Assembly (NCBI GenBank): GCA_903924005.1
Contig: CAIXZV010000052.1
Location: 1 to 23,077, forward strand
DNA length: 23,077 bases
From: an uncultured Chloroflexota bacterium
GTDB lineage: Bacteria; Chloroflexota; Limnocylindria; Limnocylindrales; CSP1-4
Reading direction: 5' to 3'
In this document: positions 15,334-22,558 of the stretch, piece after piece
How the letters are laid out: the number at the start of each line of letters is the position of its first letter
How positions within the stretch are numbered: the first letter of the stretch is position 1
Made by a program: the position numbers and the translations under genes
Notes under the pieces: generated by a model
What the model was told of the DNA's origin: nothing
The model's database searches: none
What the model saw: only the letters and a program-made list of their open reading frames with translations

Positions 15334-15359
15334 GGGGGGTCGGCGAAAGCCGGCCCCCT
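15334..15359 (+). terminator. Intercistronic GAAA-tetraloop hairpin after the binding-protein gene
   Basis: An ~11-bp stem (15334-15344 with 15349-15359, two G-U pairs) is capped by GAAA. It lies 20 nt after the binding-protein stop and 19 nt before the first ATPase start. There is no T-tract. Such hairpins commonly stabilise the binding-protein message or cause partial termination, giving an excess of binding protein over the membrane parts. Confidence 0.6.
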
Positions 15360-15378
15360 GTTCCCCTGGGAAAGGCAT

Positions 15379-16107
15379 ATGGCCCTTCTCGAGCTCTCCG
15401 GGGTTACCAAGCGGTTTGGCGGCCTGACGGCCGTCAACAACGTCTCGTTCAACGTCGAGGCGGGTGAGATCTTTGGCCTGATCGGTCCCAACGGGGCCGG
15501 CAAGTCAACGCTGCTCAACTGTCTGGCGGGTCTCACAAAGCCCAACGCGGGCACGATCCGCTTTGACGGGCACGACACGACTGGGATGTCGGCGGACAAG
15601 ATGTGCCGCCTTGGCCTTGGCCGCACCTTCCAGATCCCGCGCCCGTTCCCGCGCATGACCGCGTTTGAGAACGTGGTTGTTTCGGCCGCCTTTGGCGACC
15701 CGCACCTCTCGCGCTCCGGGGTGTCGGACCGCGCACTCGAGATGATCGAGTACGTCGAGTTTCCCCGCCCTGTGGGCACGCTCGCCAACCACCTCAATGT
15801 CGTGCAGCTCAAGCGTCTCGACCTTGCGCGCGCACTGGCCAGCAAGCCAAAGCTCCTGTTGCTCGACGAGTTTGCCGCCGGGCTCACCCCGAGCGAACTC
15901 ACCGACATCGCAAAGCTGCTGCGCCGCATCCGCGACGACGGCACCACGATCCTGATGGTTGAGCACGTGATGCGGCTGATCCTTGACCTCTGCGGCAACC
16001 TCTCGGTGCTGCAGTACGGCGAGCTGATCGCCCACGGCAACGCCACCACGGTCGCCCAAGACCCGAGGGTGCGCGAGGCGTACCTGGGTCACAACTACAT
16101 CCTGTAA
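15379..16107 (+). CDS. livG: Liv-type ABC importer ATPase, LivG-like
   Basis: The encoded protein has 242 residues. Walker A is GPNGAGKST at 36-44; the Q-loop is FQIPRPF (Q85). Walker B is LLLLDE with D163 and E164; the H-loop is VEHVM with H196. The insert and order match LivG rather than LivF. The ABC signature is unusual: where LSGGQ-type sequence is expected, the protein reads LNVVQLKRLDLARAL (139-153), and DEP is DEF. The ATG has a GGGAAAGG-type site. The gene is second in the importer operon, followed 35 nt later by livF. It would hydrolyse ATP with LivF to drive uptake through LivHM. Confidence 0.93.
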   Translation: MALLELSGVTKRFGGLTAVNNVSFNVEAGEIFGLIGPNGAGKSTLLNCLAGLTKPNAGTIRFDGHDTTGMSADKMCRLGLGRTFQIPRPFPRMTAFENVVVSAAFGDPHLSRSGVSDRALEMIEYVEFPRPVGTLANHLNVVQLKRLDLARALASKPKLLLLDEFAAGLTPSELTDIAKLLRRIRDDGTTILMVEHVMRLILDLCGNLSVLQYGELIAHGNATTVAQDPRVREAYLGHNYIL

Positions 16108-16142
16108 CCGCCAACCGCCCCGATCCCGTCTCGGAGGGACGC

Positions 16143-16847
16143 GTGCTCAAGATCACCGGCCTCGAATCAGGCTACGAATTGCTCCAGGTCCTGTGGGGTG
16201 TCGATCTCCACGTGGACGAGGGCGAGTTTGTGGCGCTCCTCGGCCCAAACGGGGCCGGCAAGACGACGACGCTGCGCGCCATTGCCGGCTACGTGCCGGC
16301 GCTTCACGGCTCGGTCACATTCCGCGGTCAGCAGATCAGCGGCATGTCGCCCAACAAGGTGAGCGCGGCCGGTATCGGCTACGTCTCCGAGGCGCTGAAC
16401 CTGTTCCCGTCGATGTCGATCTACGAGAACCTGCTGGTTGGCGCCTATACCGTCAAGGACAAGGCGAAGATCAAGGCCAACATCGACCTCGTCTATGAGC
16501 TCTTCCCGCGTCTCCACGAGCGGAGCGGCCAGTTGGCCGGAACGCTCTCGGGTGGCGAGCGGAAGATGCTGGCGATTGGTCGAGGGCTGATGCCGTCGCC
16601 GTCGCTGCTCCTGGTGGACGAGCCCTCGCTGGGCCTCGCGCCCATCCCCACGCTTGCCGCGTTTGACGCGCTCAAGCAGCTGAGCAAGCGCGGCGTGACC
16701 ATCCTGCTGGTGGAGCAGAACGTCAACACGACCCTCCGCATCGTCGACCGCGCCTACGTTCTAGAGCAGGGCCGCATCGTGCTTGAGGGCACGGGCGAAC
16801 AGCTCCTGGGCGACACCCACGTTCAAGAAGCGTATCTGGGGATCTGA
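16143..16847 (+). CDS. livF: Liv-type ABC importer ATPase, LivF-like
   Basis: This 234-residue protein starts at GTG with GGAGGGA just upstream. Walker A is GPNGAGKTT (34-42), the signature is a normal LSGGE (135-139), and Walker B is LLLVDEPSLGL (E160). The switch position is Gln in LLVEQNV (Q192), as is usual for LivF. The segment before the signature reads YVSEALNLF in place of the common VPEGRxLF. It partners the LivG-like ATPase; since that one has a degenerate signature, this subunit supplies the only canonical LSGG motif in the heterodimer. The livH gene follows after 8 nt. Confidence 0.95.
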   Translation: MLKITGLESGYELLQVLWGVDLHVDEGEFVALLGPNGAGKTTTLRAIAGYVPALHGSVTFRGQQISGMSPNKVSAAGIGYVSEALNLFPSMSIYENLLVGAYTVKDKAKIKANIDLVYELFPRLHERSGQLAGTLSGGERKMLAIGRGLMPSPSLLLVDEPSLGLAPIPTLAAFDALKQLSKRGVTILLVEQNVNTTLRIVDRAYVLEQGRIVLEGTGEQLLGDTHVQEAYLGI

Positions 16848-16855
16848 GGCGAACG

Positions 16856-17893
16856 ATGACGACCGCCACCAACCTGCGGACCGTCCCGCTAGCGCGCCGG
16901 TTCCTCACTTTCACGTGGGGCGTGGTCGCCCTCGTGGTTCTGGTCCTCGCCATCGCGCTCATCTTCCAGCCGTCCATCTTCGTGGACACGCTGGTCACGG
17001 GCGGCATGTGGGCGCTCATGGCCGGCGGCCTCGCCCTCGTCTTCGGCGTCATGAACATCCCAAACTTCGCCCACGGCGAGATGTTCATGATTGGCGGACT
17101 GGTGTCGTGGGTCATCTACCAGCCCATCCGGGACGCGTTCCTCAACGACCCCAAGAACATGTTCCTCCAGGTCGTCGGGCCGATACCCGGGATCCTGGTG
17201 GCGGCTGTCGTGGGCTTTCTTGTGGGCGTCTTGCTGGAGACCGTGTTGTTCCGGGCGCTCCGTAAGCGCAGTCGCGACCAGTGGGTCATGAACACCTTCC
17301 TGCTCACCGCCGGCGTGTCCGTAATGCTGGTCAACGGTGACCGGATGGTCTTTGGCAACGACTATCGGGGTGTGCCGCGCTACTGGGACGTCCACTCGCT
17401 TCAGATCCTGGGCGTGCCGGTGGCCGTGGACCGCATCGCGGTCTTCGTGATCGCGATGATCTCGATCGGGGTGTTCTCGTACTTCCTGCAGCGGACCCGA
17501 ACGGGTCGCGCGATGCGAGCCGTGTCGCAGGATGAGACCGGCGCGCAGATGGCCGGGATCTCGCTCAACCGGATCTTCATGCTCACGATGGGTCTGTCGT
17601 GCGGCCTCGCGGCGCTGGCCGGTGCGGCACTGCTGTCCATCTTCCCCAACTCGCCGGACGTGGGGGTCCAGCCGCTGTACCTCGCGTGGTACGTGGTGAT
17701 CCTCGCCGGTCTTGGCAACGTGCAGGGCGCCATCGCCGGTGCGTTCATCGTGTCGCTGCTGCAGACCCTCGCGGTCACCTACCTCGGTCTTGGCTGGGTG
17801 GACGTTGCGCCCACCGCAGTCATCATCCTCATCCTGCTGTTCAAGCCGTCCGGGCTGTTCGGCAGCGAAGTGAAAGGCGTCTGGGAGCAGTAG
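16856..17893 (+). CDS. livH: Liv-type ABC importer permease, LivH-like
   Basis: The encoded inner-membrane protein has 345 residues and several hydrophobic segments, the first at about 20-42 (WGVVALVVLVLAIALIF). The conserved permease stretch GLALVFGVMNIPNFAHGEMF lies near 58-77. The cytoplasmic coupling loop is TRTGRAMRAVSQDETGAQMA, followed by GISLNRIFMLTMGLSCGLAA. The C-terminal helix region includes YVVILAGLGNVQGAIAGAF. It is slightly longer than typical LivH (about 290-310) because of extra residues after the first conserved region and at the N-terminus. The ATG has GAGG 6 nt upstream. Its TAG stop overlaps the livM GTG by one base. Confidence 0.94.
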   Translation: MTTATNLRTVPLARRFLTFTWGVVALVVLVLAIALIFQPSIFVDTLVTGGMWALMAGGLALVFGVMNIPNFAHGEMFMIGGLVSWVIYQPIRDAFLNDPKNMFLQVVGPIPGILVAAVVGFLVGVLLETVLFRALRKRSRDQWVMNTFLLTAGVSVMLVNGDRMVFGNDYRGVPRYWDVHSLQILGVPVAVDRIAVFVIAMISIGVFSYFLQRTRTGRAMRAVSQDETGAQMAGISLNRIFMLTMGLSCGLAALAGAALLSIFPNSPDVGVQPLYLAWYVVILAGLGNVQGAIAGAFIVSLLQTLAVTYLGLGWVDVAPTAVIILILLFKPSGLFGSEVKGVWEQ

Positions 17894-18927
17894 TGGCCAC
17901 CGTGACCGCAATGCCCGCCCGATCCCGAAAGCAGGTCGTCGGGCGCTCGCGCCGGACGCTGGCAGCGGCTGTCGCGCTGATCCTGTTCGCGATCGTCTTG
18001 CCGTTCATCCCGCCGTTCACCGGCCAGGACTACCAGCGCTACCTCGTTGGGGCTGCCTACACGGCTGCCTTGGCCGTGGCGTTTGACTTCACGGCCGGCT
18101 ACATCGACATCGTCAACTTTGGCTTTGCCGCGTTTGTGGGCATCGGCGCGTACACGTCGGCGCTGCTCGCGGTGGACCTTGGTCTGCCGCCCGGCCTTGG
18201 CCTGATTGCGGGCGCCGGAGCGGCTGGCCTCGTGGGTCTCGCCACGGGCATGCTCACGCTGCGGCTGCGGGGCATCTACGCCGCGGTCATGGCGTGGTTT
18301 GTGGGTCTCGCCCTGATGGGTCTTGTCCGCAACCTGACCGACATCACGCGCGGCTCGATGGGCCTCAACGTCCCGCGCCTGCTCGGCACCGACGACAACC
18401 TGCCCTACTACTACGTGATGCTCGCGCTGCTGCTGGTCACGATCGCGGTGCTGACGTACGTCATCCGCTCCAACGTCGGCTTGGCCTTCCGCGCGATCGG
18501 CCAGAACCTCCAGGCCGCGCGCGCATCGGGCATCAACCCCACGCGGTTCCTCGTGCTCAACTTCACCCTCTCCTGCGCCTTCGCAGGTCTGATGGGCGGG
18601 TTCTACGCGCACTACTACACCATCCTCACGCCCGATCTCATGTCCACCACCCGCACCATCGAGGTGCTGGCTGTGGCCTACATCGGCGGCCGAGGGAGCC
18701 TGTGGGGGCCCGCGATCATTGCCTTCCCGCTGTACATCGGGACGGAGCTGCTGCGCACGCAGCTGGCCAGCCTGCCGGGTCTGCACCTGGTGCTGTACGG
18801 CCTGCTGCTGATCGTCGTGATGGTCTACTGGCCCGGTGGCGTTGCGGGCGTTGTCCGCAAGACGGCACTGTGGTGGGAGCGGCGCAGCGAGAAGGCGGCA
18901 GACGCCACCACCTCATCCGCGAGCTAG
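17893..18927 (+). CDS. livM: Liv-type ABC importer permease, LivM-like
   Basis: The encoded protein has 344 residues, starting at the GTG that shares one base with the livH stop (TAGTG), with GGGAG 5 nt upstream. The frame is open further upstream, but that part overlaps livH and is not coding. It carries the LivM hallmark FTAGYIDIVNFGFAAFVGIG plus AYTSALLAVDL, a LTLRLRGIYAAVMAWFVGLA helix, the coupling loop SNVGLAFRAIGQNLQAARAS, and IEVLAVAYIGGRGSLWGPAI near the end. A hydrophilic tail (WWERRSEKAADATTSSAS) probably faces the cytoplasm. With LivH it forms the heterodimeric pore. The next gene lies 100 nt downstream. Confidence 0.94.
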   Translation: MATVTAMPARSRKQVVGRSRRTLAAAVALILFAIVLPFIPPFTGQDYQRYLVGAAYTAALAVAFDFTAGYIDIVNFGFAAFVGIGAYTSALLAVDLGLPPGLGLIAGAGAAGLVGLATGMLTLRLRGIYAAVMAWFVGLALMGLVRNLTDITRGSMGLNVPRLLGTDDNLPYYYVMLALLLVTIAVLTYVIRSNVGLAFRAIGQNLQAARASGINPTRFLVLNFTLSCAFAGLMGGFYAHYYTILTPDLMSTTRTIEVLAVAYIGGRGSLWGPAIIAFPLYIGTELLRTQLASLPGLHLVLYGLLLIVVMVYWPGGVAGVVRKTALWWERRSEKAADATTSSAS

Positions 18928-19027
18928 CCAACGGCCGGCCGCCCGGCGCGGCCCGCGATCCGAACCTCCGCAATCCGGCGCACCCCGGTGCTTCCGGATG
19001 CCCGACGGCAACCTGAAAGGAGACCGC

Positions 19028-19960
19028 ATGCGCAACGTGGGCTTCATCGGCCTTGGCAACATGGGCCGCGCGGCCGCGCGCAACCTCCAGCGGGCCGGGT
19101 TTGACCTGGTGGTTCACGACATTCGTCGCGAGGCGGGCACCCCGCTCGAGGAGCACGGCGCGGTGTGGGCAGACAGCCCGGCGGATGTGGTCGCCAAGAC
19201 CGAGGTGATCTTCACCATGGTCTTTGGCCCCACGCAGATTGCCGAGGTGATCCGCGGCGAGAGCGGCCTGATCGCCGGCGGCATGGCCGGCAAGGTCTGG
19301 GTTGATATGACCACAAGCGAGCCCTTCCTCATGCGCGAACTCGGCGCCGAGGTGGTGGCTGCGGGCGGCGACGTGGTTGATGCACCCGTCACCGGATCTG
19401 TGGACTCCGCGATCCGCGGCGACATGATCCTGTTCGTGGGCGGCACCGATGCGGCCGTATCGCGCGTGCAGCCCATGCTGGACGCCGTCGGGGTCACGCG
19501 GCGTGTCGGGGGGCACGGCAACGGCTACGTGGCCAAGCTGGTCAACAACCAGCTGTGGTTTGTCCACGCCGCGGCCATTGGTGAGGCGATGGTGACAGCC
19601 AAGCTGGCGGGCCTCGAGCCCGACGTTTGGTGGGCCGCCATGAAGGGTGGCGCGGCGGACTCGTTTGTCATGCAGCATGACGTTCCGTCCATCTTTGCCG
19701 GGCACTACGACCCGTCATTCCGCCTTGCGCTCTGCCTCAAGGACCTGGGGCTCATCAACGGGCTGATGGATGCTGTCGGCTCGCGCTCTGAGATGACCGA
19801 TGCCACCTATGCGCGCTTCCGCGAGGCGGGCGAGCGCTACGGCGAGAACGCGGGCGAGATGACCGTGTGCAAGCTCATCGAGGACGACGCGGGCGTCGAA
19901 CTGCGCGTCGAGGGCGACTGGGCGAAGCCCTGGGAAGTCAAGCACCCGTCCGAGCGCTGA
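19028..19960 (+). CDS. 3-hydroxyisobutyrate dehydrogenase-like NAD(P) beta-hydroxyacid dehydrogenase
   Basis: The encoded protein has 310 residues. The Rossmann motif GFIGLGNMG lies at 5-13. The substrate motif VDAPVTGSVDSA (117-128) corresponds to the family's DAPVSGG. The catalytic segment is GGHGNGYVAKLVNNQL, with K170 and N173/N174. The C-terminal NAD_binding_11 domain includes SFRLALCLKDLGLINGLMD. The ATG has AAGGAG 7 nt upstream; the upstream open frame overlaps livM and is discarded. Family members oxidise 3-hydroxyisobutyrate, tartronate semialdehyde or related beta-hydroxyacids. SVDSA in place of SGGxxGA departs from the best-known enzymes, so the substrate is open. It lies in line with the importer, 100 nt after livM, and may be co-transcribed. 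Confidence 0.9.
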   Translation: MRNVGFIGLGNMGRAAARNLQRAGFDLVVHDIRREAGTPLEEHGAVWADSPADVVAKTEVIFTMVFGPTQIAEVIRGESGLIAGGMAGKVWVDMTTSEPFLMRELGAEVVAAGGDVVDAPVTGSVDSAIRGDMILFVGGTDAAVSRVQPMLDAVGVTRRVGGHGNGYVAKLVNNQLWFVHAAAIGEAMVTAKLAGLEPDVWWAAMKGGAADSFVMQHDVPSIFAGHYDPSFRLALCLKDLGLINGLMDAVGSRSEMTDATYARFREAGERYGENAGEMTVCKLIEDDAGVELRVEGDWAKPWEVKHPSER

Positions 19961-19962
19961 GC

Positions 19963-20000
19963 CTCGGGTCTAGGCGCCCGCCCTCAGGCGCCGAACCGAG
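19963..20000. terminator. Candidate bidirectional terminator hairpin between convergent genes
   Basis: Nested arms CTCGG/CCGAG (19963-19967, 19996-20000) and GGCGCC/GGCGCC (19973-19978, 19987-19992) straddle the 23-nt gap between two convergent genes. They overlap the last codons of the leftward gene. There is no strong T-tract on either strand. Confidence 0.4.
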
Positions 20001-21222
20001 CCGGGCTGAACGGCCGCAGCAGCTCCGGCGTGCCGCCGTCAAGGATCATGTCAGCCAGCTCCTGCCCGGTCCGCGGCGCCAGCGTCAGCCCCAGCATCGC
20101 GTGGCCGCTTGCCACGTAGACGTCCTGGCGCGGCGCGAGTCGCCCAATCACGGCGTTCCCGTCGGGCGTCATCGGCCGGAGACCCGCGGAGGGCGGCAGC
20201 GACGGCGCCTCTGGGTCCCACGTGCGCAGGTAGCGGCTTGGCGCCTGCCGGATCGCCCGCACGCGGCTGGGCGACACCCGCTCCTCAAGCCCGCCAAACC
20301 CCATCATCCCGGTCACGCGTGTGGTCCCGTCAAACGGGGTCATGACGCAGTGGGCCTCGGCCAGCATCAGCATCACGTCACCCGCGAATTGCCCGGGCAC
20401 GTAGTCCACGCTGAAGCCCTTCCCGGGACGGATGGGCAGCCGCGAGCCAAACAGGCGCGCAACCTGCCCGCTCCACGCGCCCGCGGCGATGACAACAGCG
20501 TCAGCGCCAATCTCTCCGAAGGCGCCGCTCACCTGCGGTCTGCCGTCGGCGCCGCGGCCCCCGCCGGTGACCGCGCCATCCACAAACGCGACGCCCAAGG
20601 ACCGGAGCCGCGTCACCAGCCCTGCCACCACCGAGGCGGGTCGCACACGGCGCTCGTGCGGGAAGTAGACCGCGCCCACCACGGCGTCGCTGAGCTGCGG
20701 CATCAGCGCCCGCGCCTCGTCGCCGGTGAGCACACGCGGGTCAAACCCGGCCTGCCTGGAGCGGTCCAGACCGGCCACGGCCGCGTCAAATTCCTCGCGG
20801 TCCAGGAAGGCCTCAAGGTCCCCGCCCGTGTGCATCTCGAACGCCATGCCGTCGGCGGCCCATGCGTCAAGCGCCTCCATCGTGCCCTGCCCCAGCGCAG
20901 CCGTGGCCGCCCAGGAGCGGGCGTAGGTCTCCGCGTTGCAGGCCCGGAGCATGCCCCACATGAAGCGCAGGAACGACGGCGCAAGCGACGGTCGCACGAA
21001 CACCGGACCGTCCGGCCGAAGCATGGACCGCATGGTCTTCCACACGATGCCCGGCGCTGGCACGGGTCCTGCAAGGGAGGGGACCACCCAGCCGGCGTTG
21101 TTGGAGGAGGCGCCGCTGCCCGGGGCTCGGTCGCCCACCACAACCACCTCCGCCCCGCGCTTCACAAGCGCATACGCGGTGGCGAGCCCCACGATCCCCG
21201 CGCCGACAACAACAACCTTCAC
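19984..21222 (-). CDS. DadA-like FAD-dependent D-amino-acid/glycine oxidoreductase
   Basis: This 412-residue protein starts at GTG with GGGAG 6 nt upstream. The FAD motif VVVVGAGIVGLATAYALVKR is at the N-terminus. It is followed by GSGASSNNAGWVVPS, the counterpart of the SxxNAGxxxPS motif of DadA. The C-terminal hallmark SAGLRPMTPDGNAVIGR and VYVASGHAMLGLTLAPRTGQ match DAO/DadA proteins closely. Such enzymes oxidise D-amino acids, glycine, sarcosine or cyclic imino acids to the imino or keto product, and DadA types pass electrons to the respiratory chain. It lies 38 nt after the enolase-superfamily gene in the same operon, which suggests consecutive steps. Substrate unknown; D-proline-type or N-methyl amino acids are possible. 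Confidence 0.9.
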   Translation of the reverse strand: MKVVVVGAGIVGLATAYALVKRGAEVVVVGDRAPGSGASSNNAGWVVPSLAGPVPAPGIVWKTMRSMLRPDGPVFVRPSLAPSFLRFMWGMLRACNAETYARSWAATAALGQGTMEALDAWAADGMAFEMHTGGDLEAFLDREEFDAAVAGLDRSRQAGFDPRVLTGDEARALMPQLSDAVVGAVYFPHERRVRPASVVAGLVTRLRSLGVAFVDGAVTGGGRGADGRPQVSGAFGEIGADAVVIAAGAWSGQVARLFGSRLPIRPGKGFSVDYVPGQFAGDVMLMLAEAHCVMTPFDGTTRVTGMMGFGGLEERVSPSRVRAIRQAPSRYLRTWDPEAPSLPPSAGLRPMTPDGNAVIGRLAPRQDVYVASGHAMLGLTLAPRTGQELADMILDGGTPELLRPFSPARFGA

Positions 21223-21259
21223 GTATTGCTCCCGGCGCAGTACGCCGCCAAGGGTTCGC

Positions 21260-22441
21260 TCAGCCGAGCGGCAGCCGACGGTAGTGGCCGTCGCTCCAGG
21301 GATCGAGGAAGTGGTTCATCGGGCCGTTGTCCACGTAGTGCTTGTGCCAGTGGGCCATCGCCGACCGGTCCAGTTCCACGCCAAGCCCGGGCCCCTCGGG
21401 GACACGCACGATGTTGTTCGTCTGGCGGAACGGCCCGTCAACGATCACATCGCCAACCTGCCAGCGGAAGAGCGACTGGCTGGGTTCTGTGATGTGCGGC
21501 ATGGCGGCCGACATGTGGAGGTAGGCAGCCGTGCAGATGCCCGCATCGCCGCTGTAGCACCAGTATCCAATGCCCATCGCCTCGCACGCGCCGATAAACC
21601 GCATCGCCCGCGAGATCCCGCCAAGCACCGCGAAGTTGACCACGATGGTGTCCGGCACGCCAAGGGCAACCGCCCGGCGAATGTCCGGGATGTGGCTTGA
21701 GAACGGGATGGACGAGTGACGGCGGAGCTGCGCCATCTCCTCAAACGTCCCCACCGGATCCTCGTAGTTGCGGATGTTGTAGGGCTCAATCTCGCGCAGG
21801 ATCCGCGCCGCCGTGGGCACAGACCACGCCATGTTTGAGTCCAGGCGGAGCATCGCCTTTGGGCCCAGCGCCTCGCGGAGCTGGCGGACCGTCTCAATCT
21901 CAAGCTCGGGGTCGCCCACGGTGAGCTTGCCCTCAAAGAGCGTGGAGCCGTGCTCCTCGCGCATCTGCAGGCAGTAGTCCACCACGGACTCGGGCGTCTG
22001 GCGCGTCTCGCGACCGTCAGCGCTTGAGCGGTAGGCGAAGTACTCCGTGAACGGGATGTCCTTGCGGACCGCGCCGCCGAGCAGTTGGTACAGCGGCTGG
22101 CCCCACGCCTTGCCGCGGATGTCCCAGAGCGCAATCTCTATGGCGCCGAAGGCGCGAACGACGGCGTTGCCGTCGGTGTTCTGGACGATCTGCCACGGCG
22201 GCACGCAGCGACCCTCAAGGTCGGCGATGTCGATTGGGTCGCGGCCGATGATCCTGTCCGCCATGCTGCGCAGCGCGGGCAGCAGGTCGTCGGACGGGGC
22301 CTCACCCAGACCAACCAGACCCTGGTCCGTCTCCACTTCGATGACCACCTTCGTGGTGCCGGGATACAGGCCCGCGCTCCAGAAGTAGGGGATGTCCATC
22401 GGGATGTTGACCGGTGTCAGCCGAACGTTCGTGATCTTCAC
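21260..22441 (-). CDS. Enolase-superfamily protein, glucarate dehydratase/mandelate racemase-like, altered active site
   Basis: The encoded protein has 393 residues; the start is GTG with GGGAG 7 nt upstream. The N-terminal capping domain (YFWSAGLYPGTTKVVIEVET, DQGLVGLGEAPS) and the tail IVRVPEGPGLGVELD resemble glucarate dehydratase. In the barrel, two metal-ligand positions are recognisable: Asp in MLRLDSNMAW and Glu in NYEDPVG. The base motif KxK reads FEGKLTVG, keeping one Lys. By eye the third ligand (Asn in glucarate dehydratase) is His in SSHIPD. The strand-6 Asp is Asn in VVNFAVLGG, and the strand-7 His is replaced in WCYSGDAGI. I therefore assign the superfamily but not a reaction. 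Neighbours: DadA-like gene downstream, dehydrogenase-like gene upstream (117-nt gap). Confidence 0.85.
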   Translation of the reverse strand: MKITNVRLTPVNIPMDIPYFWSAGLYPGTTKVVIEVETDQGLVGLGEAPSDDLLPALRSMADRIIGRDPIDIADLEGRCVPPWQIVQNTDGNAVVRAFGAIEIALWDIRGKAWGQPLYQLLGGAVRKDIPFTEYFAYRSSADGRETRQTPESVVDYCLQMREEHGSTLFEGKLTVGDPELEIETVRQLREALGPKAMLRLDSNMAWSVPTAARILREIEPYNIRNYEDPVGTFEEMAQLRRHSSIPFSSHIPDIRRAVALGVPDTIVVNFAVLGGISRAMRFIGACEAMGIGYWCYSGDAGICTAAYLHMSAAMPHITEPSQSLFRWQVGDVIVDGPFRQTNNIVRVPEGPGLGVELDRSAMAHWHKHYVDNGPMNHFLDPWSDGHYRRLPLG

Positions 22442-22502
22442 GGTCCACTCCCACGTGGCGGGGCTTCCAGGTTGCGCACAGTATCGGGCGCTAACGGCCG
22501 GT

Positions 22503-22539
22503 GCCGACGACCGCTTGCGCGAATCGCCGACACCGCTTG
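22503..22539. repeat. Short direct repeat upstream of the enolase-superfamily gene
   Basis: GCCGACGACCGCTTG (22503-22517) and GCCGACACCGCTTG (22526-22539) are near-identical direct copies, 23 bp apart start to start, in the 117-nt gap between the right-edge dehydrogenase and the enolase-superfamily gene. They could be a regulator-binding pair. Chance similarity in GC-rich DNA is not excluded. Confidence 0.35.
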
Positions 22540-22558
22540 GTCCGTCAGCCCACCAGGT

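Noticed and set aside
14166..16049. Very long open frame on the minus strand opposite the binding-protein and livG genes
   Set aside because: High-GC antisense openness. The plus strand encodes clearly recognisable proteins here, and the antisense product is low-complexity without family motifs.
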